Below are positions 54,666 to 63,002 of a stretch of DNA of 64,000 bases, piece after piece (position 1 is the stretch's first letter; each line of letters starts with the position of its first letter). A program made the translations under genes and the position numbers. The stretch comes from JBGAQP01 sp044220635. GTDB taxonomy: Bacteria; Pseudomonadota; Gammaproteobacteria; Burkholderiales; Usitatibacteraceae. The stretch is from NCBI GenBank assembly GCA_044220635.1, contig JBGAQP010000002.1, forward strand, positions 1 through 64,000. The letters are read 5' to 3'. The notes beneath the pieces are model-generated. The model was not told the DNA's origin, searched no databases, and saw nothing but the letters and a program-made list of their open reading frames with translations.

Positions 54666-55084
54666 CACAGCCTCCAGCCGACGAGCGCGGCGGTCGCGAG
54701 CCCGAGGACGAACACCGCGCCGGCGCTGCGGCGCGCCGCGCCCTTGTGCACGCCGACGTGCACGTCGAGCAGCAGGTAGCGGATGCCGGCGAAGAAATGG
54801 TGCGCGTAGAGCCACACGCCGCCGATCGCCGCGAGCTTCACGACGGGGTCGGCGAGGAACCGCGCCCAGCGCTGCCAGCCCTCCTCGGAGCCCAGGCTCG
54901 CCTGCATCAGGTAGAGCACCGCGGGAATGACGGGGAAGAAGAGCAGCGCGCCGGAGATGCGGTGCACGATCGAGACGAGCCCGGGCAGCGGGAGGTGAGC
55001 CAGGTTGAGGTCGTAGTACTTGGGCCGGGCCGCGCCCGCGGTCGTCGCGGGCGGGGAGGCGCCCGGCTTGGGCGCGCTGGTCAT
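54662..55084 (-). CDS. sdhC: Succinate dehydrogenase cytochrome b556 subunit SdhC
   Basis: A 140-residue membrane subunit with three spans. It has an unusually long polar N-terminus rich in Pro and Ala (about 20 residues) before the family block PKYYDLNLAHLPLPG. The SIVHRISGALLF segment carries the Ser and Arg of the quinone site, and the heme histidine is in YAHHFFAGIRYLLLD. First gene of the sdh-gltA-odh-lpdA-zapE-acuI series. Confidence 0.94.
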   Translation of the reverse strand: MTSAPKPGASPPATTAGAARPKYYDLNLAHLPLPGLVSIVHRISGALLFFPVIPAVLYLMQASLGSEEGWQRWARFLADPVVKLAAIGGVWLYAHHFFAGIRYLLLDVHVGVHKGAARRSAGAVFVLGLATAALVGWRLW

Positions 55085-55165
55085 TTTCCTGTCCTGGTGT
55101 GCGACGCGGGAGCCGGCGCGGCGCGGGAGCGTCGTGCGTTCCCGGCCGGCGTGTGGCCGTGCGCA

Positions 55166-55171
55166 ATTCTA
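55166..55171 (-). promoter_or_regulatory. Possible -10 box for the sdh operon
   Basis: TAGAAT on the minus strand matches five of six -10 positions and lies about 80 bases before the sdhC start, in the short A+T-richer patch just after the gntR stop. No clear -35 is seen, so the sdh operon may also be transcribed by read-through from gntR. Confidence 0.25.
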
Positions 55172-55177
55172 GCCGAT

Positions 55178-55912
55178 CTAGCTGAGCTCGTTGACATAGG
55201 AGAAGCCCTCGGTGAGGCACAGGCCGCGCCGCCACTCGACGGGCTTGTCGCCGTAGGTGTAGGCGACGCGGTCGACGCACAGCAGCGGCGTTCCCGGCGC
55301 GACGCGCAGGTGGCCGGCGGCGGCGGCGTCCGCGGCGACGGCGCGCAGGCGCTCCTCGGCGCGGATCATGCGCACGCCGTAGACGGTCTCGTAGAAGCTG
55401 TACATCGAGCCCTTGAATTCCTCGAGGCGCGCGACGCTCAGGCCCGGGAACTGGCTCGCGGCGAGCACGATCTCGTCGAGGATCACGGGGCGGCCCGCGA
55501 ACGCGAGCACGCGCCGGATGACGCACGCGGGCGCGCCCGCCTTGAGGCCGAGCGCCCGGGCCACCTCCGCGGCGGCCTTGCCGCGGCGCACCTCGAGCAG
55601 CTGGTTGTGCGGGTGCAGCTCGTCGCCCGCGTCGGGCATCAGGCGCAGGAACCGGTACTGGTAGGCGGGCTCGGTGTGCGAGGCGACGAAGGTGCCCTTG
55701 CCCTGGCGGCGCACGAGGATGTGATCGGCGGCGAGCTCGTCGATCGCCTTCCTCACCGTGCCCTGGCTCACGCGGAAGCGCGCCGCGAGCTCGATCTCCG
55801 AGGGAATCGCCTCGCCGGGCTTCCACTCGCCCGCCACCAGGCTCTGGGTGAGCAGGATCTTGATCTGCTCGTACAGCGGCCGGAAGGACGGGGCGGCGAG
55901 CGGCTTCTTCAT
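55178..55912 (-). CDS. GntR-family (HutC subfamily) regulator
   Basis: A 244-residue regulator. Winged helix-turn-helix (about 8-75, with GEAIPSEIELAARFRVSQGT) and a UTRA effector domain (about 90-240). The ATG at 55912 is preferred to a GTG six codons upstream because the family usually starts close to the helix of residue 10. It lies between the sdh-led TCA operon, same strand, and the divergent citE/prp operon. An inverted repeat at 55951-55967 in the gap is the likely binding site. By context the effector may be a TCA or methylcitrate intermediate or a CoA ester; this is inference. Confidence 0.88.
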   Translation of the reverse strand: MKKPLAAPSFRPLYEQIKILLTQSLVAGEWKPGEAIPSEIELAARFRVSQGTVRKAIDELAADHILVRRQGKGTFVASHTEPAYQYRFLRLMPDAGDELHPHNQLLEVRRGKAAAEVARALGLKAGAPACVIRRVLAFAGRPVILDEIVLAASQFPGLSVARLEEFKGSMYSFYETVYGVRMIRAEERLRAVAADAAAAGHLRVAPGTPLLCVDRVAYTYGDKPVEWRRGLCLTEGFSYVNELS

Positions 55913-55950
55913 GCCGGCCGATGCTACCACGGCCCCGCCCGGTCCGCTGT

Positions 55951-55967
55951 CTTATATAAGATATAAG
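55951..55967. promoter_or_regulatory. Inverted repeat, probable GntR operator
   Basis: CTTATAT (55951-55957) and ATATAAG (55961-55967) are perfect 7-base arms around AAG. Arm length and the A+T-rich centre suit a GntR/HutC dimer. The site ends five bases before the -35 box of the prp-direction promoter and begins 38 bases from the regulator start, so it could control both directions. It is strikingly A+T-rich for this genome. Confidence 0.62.
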
Positions 55968-55972
55968 TTTCG

Positions 55973-56002
55973 TTGACACCCGCCCCGCCGCGGGCGTAGG
56001 AT
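55973..56002 (+). promoter_or_regulatory. Promoter of the citE/prp operon
   Basis: TTGACA at 55973-55978 is a perfect -35 hexamer and TAGGAT at 55997-56002 is a four-of-six -10 hexamer with 18-base spacing. Transcription would begin near 56009, in the centre of the next palindrome, leaving a leader of about 78 bases before the ATG at 56087. Confidence 0.58.
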
Positions 56003-56019
56003 GCTGCAAAGCAGCATCC
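55999..56019. repeat. Perfect 9-base inverted repeat at the prp transcription start
   Basis: GGATGCTGC (55999-56007) and GCAGCATCC (56011-56019) are perfect arms around AAA. The element overlaps the -10 box and the expected start site. It may be a second operator, or, in RNA, part of a 5' hairpin. Confidence 0.6.
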
Positions 56020-56086
56020 GCCCCTGCGCCGCGACCCGCCCCGGGAAGGAAATCGTTTTCCTGCGCCTTTTCAAGAGCTTGTGACG

Positions 56087-56965
56087 ATGACCCCTTACTA
56101 CCGCCCGCGCCGCTCGATGCTCTACGTCCCCGGCTGCAGCACGCGCTACGTCAACAAGGCGCGCACGCTCACCGTGGACTCCGTCATCCTCGACCTCGGC
56201 GACCCGATCCTCGTCGAGGCGAAGGCCGACTCGCGGCGCATCGTCACCGAGGCGGTGCTCGCCGGCGGCTACGGCCGGCGCGAGGTCGTCGTGCGCGTGA
56301 ACGACCTCGACTCGCCCTGGGGGCGCGAGGACGTGAAGGCGGTGGCGGGCACGGGCGTGGACGCGGTCCTCTTCCCGAACGTGGAATCGCGCGCCGACGT
56401 GCACGAGGCGCTCGCCGCGCTCGACGCCGCGGGCGGCAGCCACCTGCCGATCATGGTGATGGTCGAGAGCCCCATCGCGGTGCTGCGCGCCGAGGAGATC
56501 GCCGCGGCCTCCGACCGCATCGCCTGCATCGTCATGGCGACCTCCGACCTCATCAACCAGCTCCACGCCCGGCGCACGCCCGATCGCATCGCGCTGCACT
56601 ATTCGCTCTCGCGCGTGGTGCTCGCCGCCCGCGCCTACGACCGCTCGGTGGTCGACGGGATCTCCACGGACCTGAAGGACATGCAGTCCTTCGAGTACGC
56701 CTGCCGGCTCGCCCGCGACCTCGGGTTCGACGGCAAGAGCCTCGTGCATCCCTTCCAGCTGCCCTACTGCAACGACGCCTTCACGCCCAAGCCCCACGAC
56801 CTCGCCGCCGCGCTCGAGGTGATCGCCGCCCTCGAGCGGGCGCATCACGAGGGCCGCGGCACGGTGGTCGTGAACGGGCGCCTGGTCGAGAGCCACCACG
56901 TGCGCGCCTCGCGGCGGCTGCTCGCGCTCGCCGACATGATCCAGAAGCTGGAAGCGGGCCAGTGA
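56087..56965 (+). CDS. CitE-like HpcH/HpaI lyase, variant
   Basis: A 292-residue protein of the citrate-lyase beta/CoA-ester lyase family. It starts RRSMLYVPGCSTRYVNKA and keeps the metal-site glutamate in MVMVESPIAVL. The usual DLED motif is DLGD here (36-39, Gly38 in place of Glu), followed by PILVEAKADSR. Likely reaction type is cleavage or formation of a beta-hydroxyacyl-CoA such as malyl-, methylmalyl- or citramalyl-CoA, but the substitution may alter it. ATG 56087 is used; a GTG two codons earlier (56081) is possible. It overlaps the next gene by four bases. Confidence 0.82.
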   Translation: MTPYYRPRRSMLYVPGCSTRYVNKARTLTVDSVILDLGDPILVEAKADSRRIVTEAVLAGGYGRREVVVRVNDLDSPWGREDVKAVAGTGVDAVLFPNVESRADVHEALAALDAAGGSHLPIMVMVESPIAVLRAEEIAAASDRIACIVMATSDLINQLHARRTPDRIALHYSLSRVVLAARAYDRSVVDGISTDLKDMQSFEYACRLARDLGFDGKSLVHPFQLPYCNDAFTPKPHDLAAALEVIAALERAHHEGRGTVVVNGRLVESHHVRASRRLLALADMIQKLEAGQ

Positions 56966-58029
56966 GCGCGCCCCGCCGGCCGCTCGAGGGGTATTTCTTC
57001 GAGGACTACGCGCTCGGCCGGCGCTTCGACCACCCGACGCCGCGCACCCTCACCGAGGGCGATTGCGCCCTCTACATCGCGCTCACCGGGGCGCGCCAGC
57101 CGGTGCACTGCTCCGCACCGCTCGCCCGGGCGCTGGGCCACCGCGCCTGCCCCGTGGACGACCTCCTCGTCTTCCACATCGCCTTCGGCAAGACCGTCCC
57201 GGACATCTCCTACAACGCGGTGGCGAACCTCGGCTACGCGGACCTGCGCTTCCTGGAGCCCGTCTACCCCGGCGACACGATCTCGGCGCAGTCCGAGGTG
57301 ATCGGCCTCAAGCAGAACTCGAGCGGCACGAGCGGCGTGGTCTGGGTACGCTCGCGGGCCTTCAACCAGCACGGCCGCGAGGTGCTCGGCTGGGCGCGCT
57401 GGGTGATGGTCGCCAGGCGCCGCGCCGGGGCGGGCGCGCCCGCCGCCGTGGTCCCGGCGCTGCCGGCCGTGGTCGAGGCCGGGCGCCTCGCGGTGCCCGC
57501 GTTCCTGCGCCCCGCGGCGCTCGAGGCGCGCGCGAGCGGCTCGAGCCGCCTCTGGGAAGACTACGCGCCCGGCGAGGTGATCGACCACCCGGCCGGGATG
57601 ACGCTCGAGGAGTCCGACCACATGCTCGCCACGCGGCTCTACCAGAACACGGCGCGCATCCACTTCGACGCCCTCCTCGCGAAGGAGCGCCCCGCCGGCC
57701 GGCGGCTCGTCTACGGCGGCCACGTGATCTCGGTGTGCCGCGCGCTAGGCTACGAGGGGCTCGAGAACGCGCTCGCGATCGCGGCGGTGAACGGCGGCAC
57801 CCACGCCAACCCCAGCTTCGCGGGCGACACCCTGCATTGCCGCCACGTGGTGCTCGAGCGCTGGGAGATCCCGGGCCGAGCCGACCTCGGGGCCCTGCGC
57901 CTGCGCATGCTCGGCGTGAAGAACGCTGCGCTCGCCGACGTGCCCACCCCGGCACCGGGCGAGAAGCACCCCGCGGTGGTGCTCGACCTCGACTACACGG
58001 TGCTCATGGCGCGCGGCCAATCTGCCTAG
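56962..58029 (+). CDS. MaoC-type dehydratase, mesaconyl-CoA-hydratase-like
   Basis: A 355-residue double hot-dog protein. The N-terminal half has GYFFEDYALGRRFDHPTPRT, the C-terminal half repeats the pattern with LWEDYAPGEVIDHPAGMTL, an internal duplication. Length and this double layout resemble mesaconyl-C1-CoA hydratase (beta-methylmalyl-CoA dehydratase) more than single-domain R-specific enoyl-CoA hydratases. Its position between two CitE-type lyases supports a hydratase acting on the lyase substrate or product. The family match is by motif and context. Confidence 0.8.
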   Translation: MSAPRRPLEGYFFEDYALGRRFDHPTPRTLTEGDCALYIALTGARQPVHCSAPLARALGHRACPVDDLLVFHIAFGKTVPDISYNAVANLGYADLRFLEPVYPGDTISAQSEVIGLKQNSSGTSGVVWVRSRAFNQHGREVLGWARWVMVARRRAGAGAPAAVVPALPAVVEAGRLAVPAFLRPAALEARASGSSRLWEDYAPGEVIDHPAGMTLEESDHMLATRLYQNTARIHFDALLAKERPAGRRLVYGGHVISVCRALGYEGLENALAIAAVNGGTHANPSFAGDTLHCRHVVLERWEIPGRADLGALRLRMLGVKNAALADVPTPAPGEKHPAVVLDLDYTVLMARGQSA

Positions 58030-58054
58030 AATGAGCGTTTCCCCCGGAGGACCC

Positions 58055-59038
58055 ATGCCCGCCCACCCCAAGGACGCCCTCTTCAGCGGCGAGAAGCCCT
58101 TCCCCGTGGTGCCCGCGTGCGAGCATTTCGCGGGCAGCGAGAAGCTCATCGTCAAGGCCCTCGACCTGCAGGAGAAGCTCGGGCCGATCTTCGACATCAC
58201 CTGCGACTGCGAGGACGGCGCCGAGGCCGGGCGCGAGAAGCAGCACGCCGAGATGATCGTGAAGGTGCTCAACTCGCCCGCCAACCGCTTCGCGATGGCC
58301 GGCGCGCGCATCCACGACCCTTCCCATCCCCACTGGAAGAAGGACGTCGACATCCTCGTGGGCGGCGCGGGCAAGGTGCTCGCCTACCTGACGATCCCGA
58401 AGTGCACCTCGGTCGCCCAGGCCGAGACGATGATCGACTACATCGAGGGCGTGGCGAAGAGGAAGCGCCTCAAGCGCCTCATTCCCGTGCACGTGCTGGT
58501 CGAGACCCACGGCGCGCTGCACGACGCGTGGGAGATCGCCTCGCTGCCCGGCGTCCAGGTGCTCGACTTCGGGCTGATGGACTTCGTGAGCGGGCACCAC
58601 GGCGCGGTGAACGCCTCCAACATGCGCTCGCCCGGGCAGTTCGAGCACCCGCTCGTCGTGCGCGCGAAGACCGGCGTCGTGGCCGCGGCGCTCGCCCACG
58701 GCGTGGTGCCGGCCCACAACGTCTCGCTCGACCTCAAGAACGCCTACAACGTCTTCCGCGACGCGTGGCGCGCGCGCAACGACTTCGGGTTCCTGCGCAT
58801 GTGGAGCATCCACCCCTCGCAGATCCAGCCGATCGTCGACGCGATGCGCCCCGACCTCTCGGAGGTCGCCAACGCCGCCGCGATCCTCGTCGCGGCCCAG
58901 AAGGCGAACTGGGGCCCGATCCAGCACCACGGCGAGCTCCACGACCGCGCCACCTACCGCTACTTCTGGCAGCTGCTCCAGAAGGCCAAGGTGACCGGCA
59001 TGCCCATCCCCCACGAAGCCGCCGCCGCGTTCTTCTAG
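58055..59038 (+). CDS. CitE-like CoA-ester lyase
   Basis: A 327-residue HpcH/HpaI-type protein distinct from the one at 56087. The ATG at 58055 follows GGAGG (58046-58050) at a four-base gap; an in-frame ATG at 58031 has no such site. It carries DITCDCEDGAEAG, VHVLVETHGALHDAW with a metal-site glutamate, and LDFGLMDFVSGHHGAVN, plus a long C-terminal part typical of the malyl-CoA/beta-methylmalyl-CoA lyase branch. Possible reactions are cleavage of malyl-CoA, methylmalyl-CoA or citramalyl-CoA. It precedes prpB by four bases. Confidence 0.84.
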   Translation: MPAHPKDALFSGEKPFPVVPACEHFAGSEKLIVKALDLQEKLGPIFDITCDCEDGAEAGREKQHAEMIVKVLNSPANRFAMAGARIHDPSHPHWKKDVDILVGGAGKVLAYLTIPKCTSVAQAETMIDYIEGVAKRKRLKRLIPVHVLVETHGALHDAWEIASLPGVQVLDFGLMDFVSGHHGAVNASNMRSPGQFEHPLVVRAKTGVVAAALAHGVVPAHNVSLDLKNAYNVFRDAWRARNDFGFLRMWSIHPSQIQPIVDAMRPDLSEVANAAAILVAAQKANWGPIQHHGELHDRATYRYFWQLLQKAKVTGMPIPHEAAAAFF

Positions 59039-59042
59039 ACCC

Positions 59043-59918
59043 ATGACCCCAGGACAGAAATTCCGGCAGGCGCTCGCCGAGGAGAAGCCGCTGCAGGTGC
59101 CCGGCGCGGTCTGCGCCTACCACGCGATGCTCGCCAAGGCGAGCGGCTTCCGCGCGATCTACCTCTCCGGCGGCGGGGTCGCAGCGGGCTCGCTTGGCGT
59201 GCCCGACCTGGGCATCTCGAACCTCGACGACGTGCTCACGGACGTGCGGCGCATCACCGACGTGTGCGACCTGCCGCTGCTCGTCGACGTGGACACCGGC
59301 TTCGGGGCGAGCGCCTTCAACGTCGCGCGCACCGTGAAGTCGCTGGTGAAGTTCGGGGCGGGGGCGCTGCACATCGAGGACCAGGTGGGCGCCAAGCGCT
59401 GCGGCCACCGCCCGGGCAAGGAGCTCGTCTCGAAGGAGGAGATGGTCGACCGCATCAAGGCGGCCGTCGACGCGTGCTCCGACCCCGCGTTCTTCATCAT
59501 GGCGCGCACCGATGCCCTCGCGGGCGAGGGCCTCGAGCGCGCGCTCGAGCGCGCCGTCGCGTTCGTCGAGGCGGGCGCCGACGGCATCTTCCCCGAGGCG
59601 GTGACCGACCTCGCGATGTACCGGCAGTTCGCTGCCGCGGTGAAGGTCCCGGTGCTCGCCAACATCACGGAGTTCGGCAAGACCCCGCTCTACACCGTCG
59701 AGGAGCTCGCCGGGGCGGACGTCGCCATCGCGCTCTATCCGCTCTCGGCCTTCCGCGCGATGAACCAGGCCGCGCTCGGCGTCTACGAGCGGCTCCGCCG
59801 CGACGGCTCGCAGAAGGCCGTGGTCGGCGCCATGCAGACCCGCGAGGAGCTCTACCGCTACCTCGGCTACCACGATTTCGAGCGCAAGCTCGATGCCCTG
59901 TTCGCGAAGAAGACCTGA
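59043..59918 (+). CDS. prpB: 2-methylisocitrate lyase
   Basis: Cleaves 2-methylisocitrate to pyruvate and succinate, the last methylcitrate-cycle step. The 291-residue product has the PEP-mutase/isocitrate-lyase fold: YLSGGGVAAGSLGVPDLG, VDVDTGFG, HIEDQVGAKRCGHRPGKEL with the catalytic cysteine in KRCGH, and MARTDALAGEGLERA. It is first of the prpBCD block and only four bases after the CitE-like gene. Confidence 0.93.
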   Translation: MTPGQKFRQALAEEKPLQVPGAVCAYHAMLAKASGFRAIYLSGGGVAAGSLGVPDLGISNLDDVLTDVRRITDVCDLPLLVDVDTGFGASAFNVARTVKSLVKFGAGALHIEDQVGAKRCGHRPGKELVSKEEMVDRIKAAVDACSDPAFFIMARTDALAGEGLERALERAVAFVEAGADGIFPEAVTDLAMYRQFAAAVKVPVLANITEFGKTPLYTVEELAGADVAIALYPLSAFRAMNQAALGVYERLRRDGSQKAVVGAMQTREELYRYLGYHDFERKLDALFAKKT

Positions 59919-59968
59919 CCGCCCCCCGATCCGCGCACCCCGGAAACCGCACCCTGCAGGAGAGATCC

Positions 59969-61132
59969 ATGAGCGCAGCCCCCGAAACCGTCGCCGCCGC
60001 CCCGAAACCCAAGAAGTCCGTCGCGCTCTCGGGCGTGACCGCGGGCAACACCGCGCTGTGCACCGTCGGGCGCACCGGCAACGACCTGCACTACCGCGGT
60101 TACGACATCCTCGACATCGCCGAGACCTGCGAGTTCGAGGAGATCGCCTACCTGCTCGTGCACGGCAAGCTCCCGACGCGGCCCGAGCTCGCCGCCTACA
60201 AGAAGAAGCTCATGGGCCTGCGCGGCATCCCCGCGGCGGTCCAGGACATCCTCGAGTGCGTCCCGGCGAACACGCACCCCATGGACGTGCTGCGCACCGC
60301 GTGCTCGGCGCTCGGCGCGGTGCTGCCCGAGGGCGAAGAACACAAGCTCGCCCCCTCGCGCGACATCGCCGACCGCCTGATGGCCTCGTTCGGCTCGATG
60401 CTCATGTACTGGTACCACTTCTCGCATTCGGGGCGGCGCATCGAGGTCGAGACCGACGACGACTCGATCGGCGGGCACCTCCTGCACCTTCTGCACGGGC
60501 GCAGGCCCTCGGAACTCTGGGTGCGCGCGATGCACACCTCGCTCATCCTGTACGCCGAGCACGAGTTCAACGCCTCGACCTTCACCGCGCGCGTGGTCGC
60601 CGGCACCGGCTCGGACATGTACTCGGCGATCACCGCGGCCATCGGCGCGCTCAAGGGCCCGAAGCACGGGGGCGCGAACGAGTTCGCCTTCGACACGATC
60701 GGCCGCTACGACAACCCGGCCGAGGCCGAGGCGGACATCGTCAAGCGCCTGGCCGAGAAGCAGGTGATCATCGGCTTCGGCCACCCCGTCTACACCGTGG
60801 CCGACCCGCGCAACCAGGTGATCAAGGAGGTCGCGCGGCGGCTGTCGAAGGACGCGGGCAACATGAAGCTCTTCGACATCTCGGCGCGCGTCGAGGAGGT
60901 CATGTGGCGCGAGAAGAGGATGTTCCCGAACCTCGACTGGTACAGCGCCACGAGCTACCACATGATGGGCGTGCCGACCGCGATGTTCACGCCCCTCTTC
61001 GTGATCTCGCGCACCTCCGGCTGGTGCGCCCACGTGATCGAGCAGAGGATCGACGGCAAGATCATCCGCCCCTCGGCCAACTACACCGGGCCCGAGAACC
61101 TCGGGTTCGTCCCCATCGACCAGCGCAAGTGA
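59969..61132 (+). CDS. prpC: 2-methylcitrate synthase
   Basis: Condenses propionyl-CoA with oxaloacetate. The 387-residue length and VTAGNTALCTVGRTGNDLHY, the AEHEFNASTFTARV block, GPKHGGANEFAF and IGFGHPVYTVADPR place it in the PrpC group rather than GltA, which is separately encoded at 50204-51511. AGGAG ends six bases before the ATG at 59969. Positioned between prpB and prpD. Confidence 0.93.
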   Translation: MSAAPETVAAAPKPKKSVALSGVTAGNTALCTVGRTGNDLHYRGYDILDIAETCEFEEIAYLLVHGKLPTRPELAAYKKKLMGLRGIPAAVQDILECVPANTHPMDVLRTACSALGAVLPEGEEHKLAPSRDIADRLMASFGSMLMYWYHFSHSGRRIEVETDDDSIGGHLLHLLHGRRPSELWVRAMHTSLILYAEHEFNASTFTARVVAGTGSDMYSAITAAIGALKGPKHGGANEFAFDTIGRYDNPAEAEADIVKRLAEKQVIIGFGHPVYTVADPRNQVIKEVARRLSKDAGNMKLFDISARVEEVMWREKRMFPNLDWYSATSYHMMGVPTAMFTPLFVISRTSGWCAHVIEQRIDGKIIRPSANYTGPENLGFVPIDQRK

Positions 61133-61151
61133 CTCTCCGAGAAGCGAATCA

Positions 61152-62603
61152 ATGTCCGCCCACATCAGCAACGTCCGCCCCAAGCCCGACAAGGTCCTCG
61201 TCGACATCGCCGACTACGTCTCGAAGTTCCGGATCACCAGCAAGGAAGCCTACGAGACCGCCCGCTACTGCCTCATGGACACGCTCGGCTGCGGGCTCGA
61301 GGCGCTCGAGTATCCGGCCTGCACCAAGCTCCTCGGGCCGGTCGTGCCGGGCACGGTGGTCCCGAACGGGGCGAAGGTCCCGGGCACCCAGTTCCAGCTC
61401 GACCCCGTGCACGCCGCCTTCAACATCGGCGCGATGATCCGCTGGCTCGACTTCAACGACACCTGGCTCGCCGCCGAGTGGGGCCACCCCTCGGACAACC
61501 TCGGCGGGATCCTCGCGACCGCCGACTGGCTCTCGCGCAACGCCGTGGCCGCGGGCAAGGCGCCGCTCACCATGCGCGAGGTCCTCACCGCGATGATCAA
61601 GGCCCACGAGATCCAGGGCTGCATCGCGCTCGAGAACAGCTTCAACAAGGTGGGCCTGGACCACGTGGTGCTCGTGAAGGTCGCCTCCACCGCGGTCGTG
61701 GCGCAGATGCTCGGGCTCACGAAGGACGAGATCGTCAACGCCGTCTCCCTCGCCTGGGTCGACGGCCAGTCGCTGCGGACCTACCGCCACGCCCCCAATA
61801 CCGGCAGCCGCAAGTCCTGGGCGGCGGGGGACGCGACGAGCCGCGCCGTGCGCCTCGCGCTCATGGCGAAGACCGGCGAGATGGGCTATCCGTCGGTGCT
61901 CACCGCCAAGGTCTGGGGGTTCTACGACGTGCTCTTCAAGGGCAACGCCTTCGCGTTCCAGCGGCCCTACGGCAGCTACGTCATGGAGAACGTGCTCTTC
62001 AAGATCTCGTTTCCCGCGGAGTTCCACTCGCAGACCGCGGTCGAGGCCGCCATGGCGGTGCACGGCGAGCTCGCGAAGCTCGGCCGCAGGCCCGAGGACA
62101 TCAAGCGCATCACCGTGCGCACGCACGAGGCCTGCATCCGCATCATCGACAAGAAGGGCCCGCTCGACAACCCCGCGGACCGCGACCACTGCATCCAGTA
62201 CATGATGGCGGTGCCGATCCTCTTCGGGCGCCTCACCGCGGCCGACTACGAGGACGAGGTCGCCGCCGACCCGCGCATCGACCGGCTGCGCGACAAGATC
62301 GCGTGCGTCGAGGACAAGGGCTTCACGAGGGACTACCACGACCCGGCGAAGCGCTCGATCGCCAACGCGGTGACGGTGGAGTTCGAGGACGGGAAGAGGC
62401 TCCGGGAGATCGTCGTCGAGTACCCCATCGGCCACAAGCGCCGCCGCAAGGAGGGCATGCCCGTGCTGGTCGAGAAGTTCAAGGTGAACCTCGCGCGCCG
62501 CTTCCCCGCGAAGCAGCAGCAGGCGATCCTGGAGCTGTGCCTCGACGCGAAGCGCCTCGAGGCCACGCCCGTCAACGAGTTCGTCGACCTGATGGTCATC
62601 TGA
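61152..62603 (+). CDS. prpD: 2-methylcitrate dehydratase
   Basis: Dehydrates 2-methylcitrate toward 2-methyl-cis-aconitate, the iron-sulfur-independent PrpD of the MmgE/PrpD family. The 483-residue protein contains MDTLGCGLEALEYPACTKLL, WLDFNDTWLAAEWGHPSDN and GSRKSWAAGDATSRAVRL, the conserved active-site blocks. Hydration to methylisocitrate would then need an aconitase, and acnA follows in the same operon. Confidence 0.94.
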   Translation: MSAHISNVRPKPDKVLVDIADYVSKFRITSKEAYETARYCLMDTLGCGLEALEYPACTKLLGPVVPGTVVPNGAKVPGTQFQLDPVHAAFNIGAMIRWLDFNDTWLAAEWGHPSDNLGGILATADWLSRNAVAAGKAPLTMREVLTAMIKAHEIQGCIALENSFNKVGLDHVVLVKVASTAVVAQMLGLTKDEIVNAVSLAWVDGQSLRTYRHAPNTGSRKSWAAGDATSRAVRLALMAKTGEMGYPSVLTAKVWGFYDVLFKGNAFAFQRPYGSYVMENVLFKISFPAEFHSQTAVEAAMAVHGELAKLGRRPEDIKRITVRTHEACIRIIDKKGPLDNPADRDHCIQYMMAVPILFGRLTAADYEDEVAADPRIDRLRDKIACVEDKGFTRDYHDPAKRSIANAVTVEFEDGKRLREIVVEYPIGHKRRRKEGMPVLVEKFKVNLARRFPAKQQQAILELCLDAKRLEATPVNEFVDLMVI

Positions 62604-62615
62604 AGGAGGGACCGG

Positions 62616-63002
62616 ATGAAAGCCGCCTGCGCCGCCGCTGCCCTGCTCGCCCTCGCCACGCCGCTCGCGCTCGCCCAGGAGCTGCGCCCCGGCCTCTACC
62701 AGCAGGAGACGCGGATCGGGACCGGGCGTGCCGAGCCCTCCCGCGAATGCGTGACAAAGAAGGACATCGACGAGGGGCTGGTGAACATCGGCGCGGACAA
62801 GGACGACGGCTGCAAGCCCGCGGGCGTCAAACGCGGGCCGGGGCGCGTCAGCTACCGCATGGTCTGCGCGGAAGGCACCACCGAGGTCCAGGGGACCTAC
62901 TCGGCCGACTCCTACGAGTGGGTGGCCACCGCCTCGCCGAAGGGCGGCGGCGGCCCCGTGCGCATGGTCACGCGCGGCAAGCGCATCGGCGAGTGCAAGT
63001 GA
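62616..63002 (+). CDS. DUF3617-like exported protein
   Basis: A 128-residue exported protein, signal peptide 1-20 (LAQ site). The mature part has LRPGLYQQETRIGTG, the SRECVTKKDID cysteine motif and a second cysteine in DGCKPAGVKRG, like the DUF3617 protein at 39518-39979. AAGGAGG precedes the ATG. It is twelve bases after prpD and shares one base with the next gene, so it is transcribed with the methylcitrate enzymes. Function unknown. Confidence 0.78.
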   Translation: MKAACAAAALLALATPLALAQELRPGLYQQETRIGTGRAEPSRECVTKKDIDEGLVNIGADKDDGCKPAGVKRGPGRVSYRMVCAEGTTEVQGTYSADSYEWVATASPKGGGGPVRMVTRGKRIGECK

